NCBI GenBank assembly: GCA_028284565.1
Contig: JANQRM010000597.1
Location: 1 to 6,432, forward strand
DNA from: Anaerolineae bacterium
GTDB taxonomy: Bacteria > Chloroflexota > Anaerolineae > Aggregatilineales > Phototrophicaceae
Length of the DNA stretch: 6,432 bases
Reading direction: 5' to 3'
This document shows positions 1 through 5,580 of this stretch, in pieces. How positions within the stretch are numbered: the stretch's first letter is position 1; each line of letters opens with the position of its first letter. Below the pieces are notes generated by a model. It saw only the letters and a program-made list of their open reading frames with translations, had not been told where the DNA came from and ran no database searches. The position numbers were made by a program, and so were the translations under genes.

Positions 1-301
1 CACCAATCCAATACCCCACCTCTGACGCATCATGCAGACCACCCGCGTCAATCGAAATAAGTCCCATAAATAACTCGTCAGTTTTGCGGACAATCCCAAA
101 GAGCAATTCACGGTCGTCATCTGTGCTGTTGAGGACGCTTTCCAACCACTGCCTTGCTTGATTTTCAGGATACGGGTGTGGGATACTCGTGATCGTCGCG
201 GAGATTCTGCGGTCACTCACCAATTCATGAATGCGCGGTGCATCCTCCAAAACCACCGAGCGCAAGACCAAGCGTTCCGTTTCAAGGCGCGTGTTCATCA
301 T
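1..301 (-). CDS. GNAT family N-acetyltransferase (RimJ/RimL-like), N-terminal part
   Basis: Reading leftward from ATG at 301 gives 100 uninterrupted residues before the window edge; the C-terminal part is missing. The protein opens with MMNTRLETERLVLR, the first beta strand typical of RimJ/RimL-type GNAT enzymes (TERLxLR), followed by a helix (EDAPRIHELVSD), a second amphipathic segment ending in QARQWLES (residues 48-55), and two strands (LLFGIVRKTDELFMGLISID, about 67-86). It ends at ASEVGYWIG, the strand just before the acetyl-CoA pyrophosphate-binding loop (Q/R-x-x-G-x-A), which lies outside the window. The family transfers acetyl from acetyl-CoA to an amine: ribosomal protein N-termini, antibiotics or small molecules. 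The substrate cannot be told from this part. Two adjacent ATGs (301 and 298) are possible starts, and only a weak AGTGAG precedes them. It is divergent from the CoA-binding gene. Confidence 0.85.
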   Translation of the reverse strand, partial: MMNTRLETERLVLRSVVLEDAPRIHELVSDRRISATITSIPHPYPENQARQWLESVLNSTDDDRELLFGIVRKTDELFMGLISIDAGGLHDASEVGYWIG

Positions 302-344
302 GAGGTTCTCACTTCAATTTGACTTTTGTGAACCGTATTGAACC

Positions 345-374
345 ACTATAACATGATTTTTGTGGATTTGTAAA
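345..374 (-). promoter_or_regulatory. Putative sigma-70-type promoter of the acetyltransferase gene
   Basis: On the minus strand a -35-like TTTACA (374-369, one mismatch to TTGACA) is followed after 18 bp by TATAGT (350-345, one mismatch to TATAAT). The -10 is preceded by TGT, giving an extended -10. Transcription would start near 338, leaving a leader of about 37 nt before the ATG at 301. This was found by eye; no start site is known. Confidence 0.5.
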
Positions 375-389
375 CCATCTCACGTAAGG

Positions 390-416
390 TTGATACAAAT
401 GAATCCGTCAAATAAT
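390..416 (+). promoter_or_regulatory. Weak candidate promoter of the CoA-binding protein gene
   Basis: TTGATA (390-395) and AATAAT (411-416) resemble -35 and -10 boxes but are only 15 bp apart, which is short for a housekeeping promoter. The start of transcription would fall just upstream of the ribosome binding site. This is the best candidate I see between 371 and 439, and it is weak. Confidence 0.25.
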
Positions 417-426
417 TACATAGAAC

Positions 427-433
427 AAGGAAG
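427..433 (+). promoter_or_regulatory. Ribosome binding site of the CoA-binding protein gene
   Basis: AAGGAAG ends 6 nt before the ATG at 440. It is a good Shine-Dalgarno match and decides in favour of this ATG over the internal Met6 codon. Confidence 0.6.
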
Positions 434-439
434 CCTTTC

Positions 440-838
440 ATGAACGATACTCACATGCGCGACCTATTGAAGAATGCCAAAGTCATTGCCGTCGTCGGAC
501 ATTCCGACAAGCCCCATCGCACCAGTTACCGCATCGCCCAATACCTGCGTGAAGAAGGCTACACCGTCTATCCAGTCAATCCCACAGTCGAAACCATTGA
601 CGGCGAACCCAGCTATCCTTCTCTTGCCGATGTCCGCGAACCAATTGATATTGTGAATGTCTTCCGTCGCTCCGAGCATCTTCAAGGCGTGGTCGATGAC
701 GCAATAGAGGTCTCAGCCAAAGCCGTCTGGTCACAACTCGGCGTGGTCGATATGAATGCCTACGAAACCGCCCAACAAGCCGAACTCGATATGGTTATGG
801 ACTTGTGTATCAAAGTGGAACACCAACGCTTGCTTTAG
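440..838 (+). CDS. CoA-binding domain protein, YccU type
   Basis: A complete 132-residue protein made of a single Rossmann-like CoA-binding domain (CoA_binding_2, YccU family), the usual length for stand-alone members. Visible signatures are the nucleotide-binding start VIAVVGHSDKPHRTSY (residues 15-30), GYTVYPVNP (40-48), YPSLADV (59-65), IDIVNVFRRSE (69-79), VWSQLGVV (96-103) and the terminal CIKVEHQRL (123-131). The family resembles the CoA-binding domain of succinyl-CoA synthetases and acyl-CoA synthetases (NDP-forming) but lacks the catalytic partner domains; its cellular role is not established. Two positions differ from the form I remember: GHS where GAS is common, and WSQ where WMQ or WLQ is common. 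The ATG at 440 is supported by AAGGAAG (427-433), 6 nt upstream; Met6 is a less likely start. It is monocistronic here, with a divergent gene upstream and a convergent gene downstream. Confidence 0.92.
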   Translation: MNDTHMRDLLKNAKVIAVVGHSDKPHRTSYRIAQYLREEGYTVYPVNPTVETIDGEPSYPSLADVREPIDIVNVFRRSEHLQGVVDDAIEVSAKAVWSQLGVVDMNAYETAQQAELDMVMDLCIKVEHQRLL

Positions 839-843
839 CTCTC

Positions 844-870
844 AGCATTTCAGCTGATTAGCACTTCAGC
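844..870. repeat. Short direct repeat, AGCAYTTCAGC twice
   Basis: AGCATTTCAGC (844-854) and AGCACTTCAGC (860-870) differ at one base and lie 16 bp apart, just after the CoA-binding gene. The same stretch can form alternative 5-bp hairpins (TCAGC 842-846 or 866-870 pairing with GCTGA 853-857). No T-run follows, so I do not call it a terminator. Confidence 0.45.
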
Positions 871-915
871 AAAGCCCCTCTCCAGCGAATAAGCTATTAG
901 GTTTTCTTCACTCAG

Positions 916-948
916 AATAAAAATGTCTCCCCTATGAAATGGGGGAGA
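916..948 (-). terminator. Probable intrinsic terminator of the HEAT-repeat gene
   Basis: TCTCCCC (926-932) is the perfect complement of GGGGAGA (942-948), with a 9-nt loop. On the minus strand the stem is followed by CATTTTTATT (925-916), a T-rich tail. It begins 36 nt past the stop of the HEAT-repeat gene, so it would terminate that gene. On the plus strand the stem is followed by ATTTAGGGGGGAT, which is a poorer tail, so termination of the CoA-binding gene here is less sure. Confidence 0.55.
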
Positions 949-960
949 TTTAGGGGGGAT
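926..960. repeat. C/G-rich intergenic element resembling a dispersed repeat
   Basis: The stretch TCTCCCCTATGAAATGGGGG followed by AGATTTAGGGGGGAT looks like a family of short intergenic palindromic elements (CCCC...GGGG-ATTTAGGGGGGAT) that I recall from cyanobacterial and other environmental genomes. Only one copy is in the window, so its repetitive nature is inferred from memory. It overlaps the terminator hairpin and may be the source of it. Confidence 0.35.
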
Positions 961-983
961 AAAAAAACCAACAACTCATCACT

Positions 984-2129
984 TCACTCCGCGTCCTCTG
1001 TGTGAAGGTCAGTCTCTAGGCGACCCTTGGAGTTCATCTGTTCTTCTTGCCTCAAATACGCTTGCAACAACTCCCGCTCACTCGGCAAGCAATAACACAC
1101 CAGTAGATTACTCCGTAGCGACCAGAAGGCATCGCACTCCAGCACCGCTTCCAGAGCCTCCCGCCGTAAATCCGTCAAAGTCCACGGCGGAATCACATCC
1201 TCACGCTGATAAACCCGCATCATCACGCCATCCTCATCCGTCACGGTTTGGATATGGAAATTCCAGTCCACCCCATGTTTCTGCCGAATCACCATCCCCA
1301 ACAGCGCGCTGACGATAAAATGCGCCCGCGCTGGCTGGACAATACGCTCCAACACCTGCCTGAAGATTCGCACTGCCGAGTCCCGATTGAGCTTACACAA
1401 GGCATCACAAGCATCCCACAGGGTCGTACTCGCCCACGGCACATCCGGATAATGCTCCTCCCGCACCATAGAATGAATCAAAATCGCCACCGCTTTCGGA
1501 GAAGCCGAATCTGCCAGCAGATGTAACAACACCGTCGCCGCCACAAACTTCTCTAAATGCGTCGTCTTCGAGAATAGAGCATGACGCAACCCCTCAATCA
1601 CCTGCATCTGATACGGAAAGCGCAAATTCGACTTCGCACGGCGCACTAATTGCCCCATCGTCCAAGTCGCCGTCGCCCGCATTGCAGGATTCGCTTCTTG
1701 TGGCGCAAGGGAGAGGATGTGCGGAACAAGTGTGAAGGCTTGCGAGGGAAAGTCAGCCAGCAGCATATAGGCTTCGATTTGCACCGACAGCATCGGATGA
1801 CGCAAATAGGGCAAGACCACATCCAAGCGTTGTTCAATCAGACGATAGGCTCGGCTGGCAATTGTCACTTCATTCTGGGGATACGGATAAGCGCGCTCAG
1901 CAATCGCATAAATCAGGGATAAGGGCGTGATGTCCGTCGCCGTCACATCCTGTGCCAATATTGACAACAGACTCGGCAACAGCTCTAGTGTTGTTTCCGT
2001 CAACTCCCCATCATAGAAACTCAGCTCCCATAGAGAATCCAGCGCGACTTCCCGCAGATTATCGTCCGCAGAACGCAGTCCTGCCAGCCATTGCGAGATT
2101 TGAGATGGGCGTTGAGTCACATCGTGCAT
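984..2129 (-). CDS. HEAT/ARM-repeat protein of unknown function
   Basis: A 381-residue, mostly helical protein without signal peptide or membrane segments. Repeated helix pairs of HEAT type can be picked out by eye: residues about 12-50 (WLAGLRSADDNLREVALDSL), 97-125 (VVLPYLRHPMLSVQIEAYML), 130-162 (VPHILSLAPQEANPAMRATA) and 180-210, with more degenerate units up to about 350. Such solenoids act as protein-binding scaffolds in the cytoplasm; no catalytic motif is visible and no partner is suggested by the neighbours. The start is uncertain. The ATG at 2129 is abutted by AGAGG with no spacing, whereas GTG at 2120 (codon 4) has AGAGGA 8 nt upstream, a normal spacing. Alternatively the mRNA starts at the ATG itself (see the TATAAC box). 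The last residues (LHTEDAE) are encoded by a motif that recurs elsewhere in the window. Confidence 0.85.
   Translation of the reverse strand: MHDVTQRPSQISQWLAGLRSADDNLREVALDSLWELSFYDGELTETTLELLPSLLSILAQDVTATDITPLSLIYAIAERAYPYPQNEVTIASRAYRLIEQRLDVVLPYLRHPMLSVQIEAYMLLADFPSQAFTLVPHILSLAPQEANPAMRATATWTMGQLVRRAKSNLRFPYQMQVIEGLRHALFSKTTHLEKFVAATVLLHLLADSASPKAVAILIHSMVREEHYPDVPWASTTLWDACDALCKLNRDSAVRIFRQVLERIVQPARAHFIVSALLGMVIRQKHGVDWNFHIQTVTDEDGVMMRVYQREDVIPPWTLTDLRREALEAVLECDAFWSLRSNLLVCYCLPSERELLQAYLRQEEQMNSKGRLETDLHTEDAE
987..1006 (-). repeat. Copy A of a recurring 20-bp motif, inside the 3' end of the HEAT-repeat gene
   Basis: The plus strand reads CTCCGCGTCCTCTGTGTGAA. It matches CTCTGCGCCTTTGCGTTGAA at 5667-5686 at 16 of 21 aligned columns with two single-base gaps. 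Both copies have the same orientation relative to the adjacent minus-strand gene. It resembles the GCAGAG-type intergenic motif that I recall as common in several bacterial phyla; that part is from memory. Confidence 0.45.
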
Positions 2130-2135
2130 CCTCTA
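2118..2135 (-). promoter_or_regulatory. Start-codon alternatives of the HEAT-repeat gene: AGAGG, ATG, GTG
   Basis: On the minus strand the order is AGAGG, then ATG (2129-2127), then CACGAT, then GTG (2120-2118). The Shine-Dalgarno-like AGAGG touches the ATG but has ideal spacing for the GTG in the same frame. This makes a 378-residue product from GTG at least as plausible as the 381-residue one. Confidence 0.4.
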
Positions 2136-2141
2136 GTTATA
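2136..2141 (-). promoter_or_regulatory. Candidate -10 box TATAAC of the HEAT-repeat gene
   Basis: TATAAC reads leftward at 2141-2136, one mismatch from TATAAT. I see no good -35 at 16-18 bp. Its distance to the ATG (6 nt) would place the transcript start at or next to the start codon, so a leaderless mRNA is possible. Confidence 0.35.
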
Positions 2142-2189
2142 GCCGAAATCGCCCAAAAACACGACTTTGCAGGCAAATACTGAATGATA

Positions 2190-2205
2190 CATTATTGATA
2201 TAATG
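2190..2205. promoter_or_regulatory. Palindrome CATTAT-TGAT-ATAATG over the -10 box
   Basis: Two perfect 6-bp arms (2190-2195 and 2200-2205) with a 4-bp centre overlap the -10 of the glycosyltransferase promoter. The position is that of a repressor operator. Because one arm contains most of the TATAAT itself, chance symmetry is a real alternative, and no cognate regulator is in the window. Confidence 0.3.
2196..2204 (+). promoter_or_regulatory. Extended -10 promoter of the glycosyltransferase gene
   Basis: TGATATAAT (2196-2204) is a perfect extended -10 (TG-N-TATAAT). No convincing -35 lies 16-18 bp upstream, which extended -10 promoters tolerate. Transcription would begin near 2211, about 24 nt before the GTG start at 2235, leaving room for the AAAAGG ribosome binding site at 2222-2227. 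Confidence 0.6.
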
Positions 2206-2234
2206 GAGGCAGTTCAACACCAAAAGGTCAGTCG

Positions 2235-4310
2235 GTGAAGTCCGCCATACAACATCCCACCCGTATTCTCTGGACAGGCTTAATCATTGTCATCATGTCT
2301 AGCAGTGCCTATTGGATGCGTCCCCTCGCCACCCGCACCGAAATGAACAGAGGCATGGCAATATTCATATTCGGCATCCTCTTGCTGGGTAGCAGTTTGG
2401 TTTTGTCGCGACAATTGATGGATGAAACTCACGAGGACAAACATCCTACATTACACTCGAACCCCATACCCATCCATGTAGGCATTACCTTTCTAGGTGT
2501 CATCTGCTTAGCGATTCTGACGCAAATTAATCTGCTCAACCCCCTTGATGATAGAGAAAACGCACTCGCTTTCCTCAGGCATACCTCCACTCATGTGCAG
2601 GTCGCGTTGTTCCTATTCGGCTGTGGCTTCTTAGCATGGGGCTTAAGCGGTGGGGTGCGACTCAAGTGGCGACGACCTCAGATAACACTCGATAGGCTCT
2701 TGCTCCTGATATTGGCGATTGCTTTGGGCTTGCGTTTATGGAATTTGGAGAATTGGATTCATCGCTTTTTAGATGAATTGCATTTTGCCAGTGCCGTCGT
2801 GCGTATCGAAGCCGACCCGAACCAAAAACTTTTGCAACCCTTTAGCTCCGTCACTGCCTTCTCATGGTTGTTTCCATATATTCAGACATGGACAACCCAA
2901 CTCTTGCAACCGAGTATGACTGCACTCCGCATCGTGGCAGTCGGTTTTGGTGTGGCACAGGTCTGGGCAATCTATCTGCTAGGCAAATGGGTCATTGACC
3001 GCAAAGTTGGCTTAATCGCCGCGTCTTTTCTAGCAACCTTCCCGATTCAACTGCACTTTAGTCGTATTGGAATCGCCAATGTTGCGGACCCATTCTGGGG
3101 TATTTTGGCGATGGCACTCTTGGTTCGTGGACTCAAAACACAACATCAGCGCGATTTTGTCCTTGCCGGAGGCTGTCTGGGCTTGACCCAGTACTTCTAT
3201 GAAGGCGGACGCTTATTCTACACACCCTTTGTCATCTGCTGGCTCATCTGGCTCAGGCTCTTCCTCAAATCAAACAGTCGCTTCACCTTTCCATCGTTAC
3301 GCAATCTCAGCATGATGAGCTTCACCGTCTTCATGATTGCCTTCCCACTCTATTACACATGGGTTGTCAATCAGATTGCCATTGTGCCACGCTTAGAAGA
3401 AACCGCGCGCGACAATTCTTTCTTACTTGCCTTCCTCACAACAGCAAATGACTTTCCATTACAAGTCATCTTGAACCCCATCCTTGAGTCGTTTATGGGC
3501 TATGTTCACCTGACTCCCACGGGCTGGTTCTATGGCGGGGAGTCCGCCTTTATTTTGATTGGGATGGTTCCCTTTTTTTTGTTGGGGATAGCCCATGCGG
3601 TTTATCGGCTACGGCGAGTCGATGGCGCATTGTTGTTTTGGTGGTTGATGGCAGGTGTCGTGGCAGTGAGTCTGGTTCAAGACCCCGTGACAGCCCCACG
3701 TCATATGCCGATTTATCCTGCCGCGATGTTACTCGTCGCCATTGGTATTCGCTTCACTGTACCCATGCTGATGGGCAAGCAAGCATTAGATACTCGACGA
3801 TTAAACATACTCATGGGCGCGTTGACAATCGTTCTGAGTGCCTATCAAGCGAGCCATTACTTTTACGTTCACATCCCCAATTTTTATCAAGAGCAAGTCT
3901 ATCCCTTAACCGATCACTTCAACATCATCACCGAAGATACAGAGGATACGCTCTTTCGGGTTCTCAATTTACCCCCCAACAGCGATGTACATATCGTTCA
4001 CCATGTTCAAGTTTGGGCGTTTAATATCCAAGTGGTGAAAGATTATTGGCGTTTGACCGAGATGACCATTCAACACGTCAATCCGCCCGATTTCATCCTC
4101 GAAGATGACCGTTTTTTCGTCCGAATCCTCACGCCTGAATATCTCGAATCTCTGAATCCCCAGCGTCCCCAAGCCTTCTTTTTACGTGCCGACGACACGG
4201 AGTCCCTCGCCTTAATTGAGCAATATTTCACCCTCAGCGAACCCATCTGGAGTCCCTACGACATCCCACGAGAGAAGCAAATGGTCTTGTTTATGGCAGA
4301 GGCAGATTAA
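2235..4310 (+). CDS. Multi-pass membrane glycosyltransferase, GT39/PMT type
   Basis: A 691-residue integral membrane protein of the dolichyl-phosphate-mannose/ArnT-like GT-C superfamily, which transfers a sugar from a polyprenyl-phosphate donor to protein or lipid on the outer face of the membrane. About 13-14 hydrophobic helices are visible, near residues 10-28, 40-58, 80-98, 120-138, 152-168, 228-250, 258-272, 286-298, 308-345, 358-378, 436-458, 466-482, 492-508 and 525-538. The diagnostic acidic pair follows the fifth helix: IHRFLDELHFA, with Asp180-Glu181. Other family-like stretches are LHFSRIGIANVADPFWG (273-289) and APRHMPIYPAAM (487-498). The soluble C-terminus (about 540-691) contains no motif I recognise. 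In typical members the acidic pair follows helix 1, so about 150 residues with four helices are an N-terminal extension. The start is GTG at 2235, supported by AAAAGG at 2222-2227. Donor and acceptor are unknown. Confidence 0.85.
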   Translation: MKSAIQHPTRILWTGLIIVIMSSSAYWMRPLATRTEMNRGMAIFIFGILLLGSSLVLSRQLMDETHEDKHPTLHSNPIPIHVGITFLGVICLAILTQINLLNPLDDRENALAFLRHTSTHVQVALFLFGCGFLAWGLSGGVRLKWRRPQITLDRLLLLILAIALGLRLWNLENWIHRFLDELHFASAVVRIEADPNQKLLQPFSSVTAFSWLFPYIQTWTTQLLQPSMTALRIVAVGFGVAQVWAIYLLGKWVIDRKVGLIAASFLATFPIQLHFSRIGIANVADPFWGILAMALLVRGLKTQHQRDFVLAGGCLGLTQYFYEGGRLFYTPFVICWLIWLRLFLKSNSRFTFPSLRNLSMMSFTVFMIAFPLYYTWVVNQIAIVPRLEETARDNSFLLAFLTTANDFPLQVILNPILESFMGYVHLTPTGWFYGGESAFILIGMVPFFLLGIAHAVYRLRRVDGALLFWWLMAGVVAVSLVQDPVTAPRHMPIYPAAMLLVAIGIRFTVPMLMGKQALDTRRLNILMGALTIVLSAYQASHYFYVHIPNFYQEQVYPLTDHFNIITEDTEDTLFRVLNLPPNSDVHIVHHVQVWAFNIQVVKDYWRLTEMTIQHVNPPDFILEDDRFFVRILTPEYLESLNPQRPQAFFLRADDTESLALIEQYFTLSEPIWSPYDIPREKQMVLFMAEAD

Positions 4311-4371
4311 AAAACTCTTCAGTTGTGATACCATCATTAACAACCAAAACCATATTTGAAACCCAACCCTC

Positions 4372-4692
4372 ATGCCCCAATTCAGCGATATCCTCAACCG
4401 ACTCATCGACCTCAACTTCATCGACCCCGACTCCCTGCATGGCTGTACCGACGAGGAAATCCAAACCCTGATGAAAGAACAACATGTTAAACGACTCCCA
4501 CAGGTCTATGCCGATTTTCTCAAAACAATGGGGAAGAATTATACGGGCGCAAAGGATCCCGATGGAGTGAAGGTGTATGAGTCCTTACTTGAGATGCGGG
4601 CAAAAATTAGCAAATATTTTCCTGAATTTCCCGTTCCAGACGGCGCATTTGTTTATGCTTTGTATGACAACACCGTCTTCTATATTTTATGA
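4372..4692 (+). CDS. SMI1/KNR4 (SUKH) domain protein, first domain, truncated by frame change
   Basis: A 106-residue frame. The SMI1/KNR4 signature is clear: GCTDEEIQTLMKEQ (24-37), VKRLPQVYADFLKTMGKN (39-56), then VPDGAFVYALYDNTVFYI (88-105), the strand pair that precedes the domain's acidic DDDDPPVY turn. That turn and the last strands are missing here but occur at the start of the overlapping next frame, so this frame holds only about three quarters of a domain. SUKH proteins are known chiefly as immunity proteins against secreted nuclease and other toxins, and also as regulators in fungi; no toxin is visible here. ATG 4372 is the only sensible start (a stop lies in frame at 4357), yet no Shine-Dalgarno precedes it. 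Transcription may come from the glycosyltransferase promoter, 61 bp after that gene. Confidence 0.8.
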   Translation: MPQFSDILNRLIDLNFIDPDSLHGCTDEEIQTLMKEQHVKRLPQVYADFLKTMGKNYTGAKDPDGVKVYESLLEMRAKISKYFPEFPVPDGAFVYALYDNTVFYIL

Positions 4693-5264
4693 CTGATAGC
4701 GACGATGATGATCCCCCTGTTTATTTCTATCAATATGAGCGTAAAGTGAGTTTGATTGACAATTCGCTGACGGCATATTTTGAGCGAGTCATTGACCTCG
4801 ACAATGATTCAACACAGGAACAACTAGGAAATAATTCTGACCATTTCGGCGAAAAACTCTATCATCTCTATCAAAAGCGACTACCTTTTGGCAAACCGCG
4901 TGGATGCACTCCCGATGAAATCCTAGCCCTGATGGACGATCAAGGTGTGGAACGACTCCCCAAAATTTATCGTCAATTCTTAGAATACATCGGTAAAAAT
5001 GATGACTTTTTCTATAGTTTAATGCCGGGAGATGCGCTAACTTGTTTCGACCTTTTAGAGACTAAAGCCTTTATCCTTGCGAAACTCGAACAGTTTGAAC
5101 GACAGAGATTTCGTCATATTTTTGTTTGCTATGAAAATCTAAGTGGTGATTATCATTTTTTCTATACTGATAATGATGACGACGATCCGCAGGTTTATCA
5201 GTGCAAAAAAGCTAGTGCCAAAGCGTTAACGGTCTCTGATTCGGTTAGCAATTACTTTTTGACT
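4384..5264 (+). repeat. Tandem duplication of a SUKH domain (two diverged units)
   Basis: Unit 1 (about 4384-4800, crossing the frame change) and unit 2 (about 4840-5264) align from end to end at protein level. Shared blocks are GCT-x-DEI-x-x-LM-x-x-Q-x-V-x-RLP-x-x-Y-x-x-FL, GKN, TD-x-DDDDP-x-VY and DS-x-x-x-YF. The DNA is also visibly similar in places (for example CGACTCCC after each V-x-R). The units are clearly diverged, so the duplication is old. Confidence 0.8.
4685..4691 (+). other. Frame-change site between the two SUKH frames
   Basis: The first frame reads TAT ATT TTA TGA, and the second begins at the overlapping ATG (4689-4691). If the four-T run at 4685-4688 had one more T, reading would continue as TAT ATT TTT ATG ACT and join the missing DDDDPPVY turn to the first domain. 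Independent support comes from spacing: the equivalent GCT tripeptides of the two domains start at 4441 and 4902, 461 nt apart, one short of 154 codons. A sequencing error, a true mutation, or translational recoding or coupling through ATGA could explain it; no canonical X-XXY-YYZ slippery heptamer is present. Confidence 0.75.
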
Positions 5265-5276
5265 TTAGTTAATTGA
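4689..5276 (+). CDS. SMI1/KNR4 (SUKH) protein: end of domain 1 plus complete domain 2
   Basis: A 195-residue frame. Residues 2-36 (TDSDDDDPPVYFYQYE ... NSLTAYFERVID) are the missing last strands and helix of the preceding SUKH domain. After a short linker a second complete SUKH domain follows (about 45-195): RGCTPDEILALMDDQ (71-85), VERLPKIYRQFLEYIGKN (87-104), HIFVCYENLSGDYHFFYT (143-160), DNDDDDPQVY (161-170) and a final helix SDSVSNYFLTLV (183-194). The start codon overlaps the previous stop (ATGA), so translational coupling is possible, but a product starting in the middle of a domain makes little structural sense; I favour one ancestral gene of about 301 residues. The product is cytoplasmic, with no signal peptide and an acidic surface. 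By family it could be an immunity protein; no toxin is seen nearby. Confidence 0.8.
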   Translation: MTDSDDDDPPVYFYQYERKVSLIDNSLTAYFERVIDLDNDSTQEQLGNNSDHFGEKLYHLYQKRLPFGKPRGCTPDEILALMDDQGVERLPKIYRQFLEYIGKNDDFFYSLMPGDALTCFDLLETKAFILAKLEQFERQRFRHIFVCYENLSGDYHFFYTDNDDDDPQVYQCKKASAKALTVSDSVSNYFLTLVN

Positions 5277-5319
5277 AAAACATGATTATCCCGGTTTCTA
5301 AGGTATGAAAACAGTTAGA

Positions 5320-5355
5320 AAATGCATAGCCAAATGCATAGCCGTTTGCATCACA
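5320..5355. repeat. 12-bp tandem repeat AAATGCATAGCC, two exact copies and a degenerate third
   Basis: AAATGCATAGCC occurs at 5320-5331 and again directly at 5332-5343; GTTTGCATCACA at 5344-5355 looks like a decayed third copy. Each exact unit carries the palindrome ATGCAT. It lies 44 nt past the SUKH stop, in the non-coding gap. Confidence 0.6.
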
Positions 5356-5580
5356 CTTCACCCTCATTTTGTGATACGCTGGGTTCAACGCTGTGACCTG
5401 ACCGCATCTTAACAATCTTGATACCTGACCTGCTGGTGGCTAATATCTGACATCTGAAATCGAATCTAAACTCAATTCTAACCAAGTAGAGGGCTAATGG
5501 CGGGATGTGGCGGGAGGTCTCTTGCCAACCCCCGAAAAACATATATAACCGCCGACGGTAAAAATCGACATCAACACGCC

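Noticed and set aside
319..352. TTGACT (319-324) with TATAAC (347-352) as a rightward promoter
   Set aside because: The spacing is 22 bp, too long. The same TATA region fits better as the -10 of the leftward acetyltransferase promoter.
3638..4024. A 128-codon frame inside the glycosyltransferase gene in another frame
   Set aside because: It has a low-complexity, Ser/Arg/His-rich translation and lies wholly within a well-supported gene; it is an overlap artefact, as are the other frames nested in the HEAT, esterase and CoA-binding genes.
4683..4692. Programmed -1 frameshifting at TATATTTTATGA
   Set aside because: The sequence does not match an X-XXY-YYZ slippery heptamer, and I see neither a stimulatory hairpin nor an upstream Shine-Dalgarno. 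It remains possible but is not supported as a feature.
5295..5321. Inverted repeat TTTCTAA ... TTAGAAA after the SUKH stop as a terminator
   Set aside because: The stem is AT-only apart from one pair, the loop is 13 nt and no T tract follows on the plus strand.
5377..5400. GGGTTCAACGC resembles a tRNA T-arm
   Set aside because: The flanking 5-base arms (CTGGG and CTGTG) are not complementary, and no acceptor, D or anticodon stem can be built around it.
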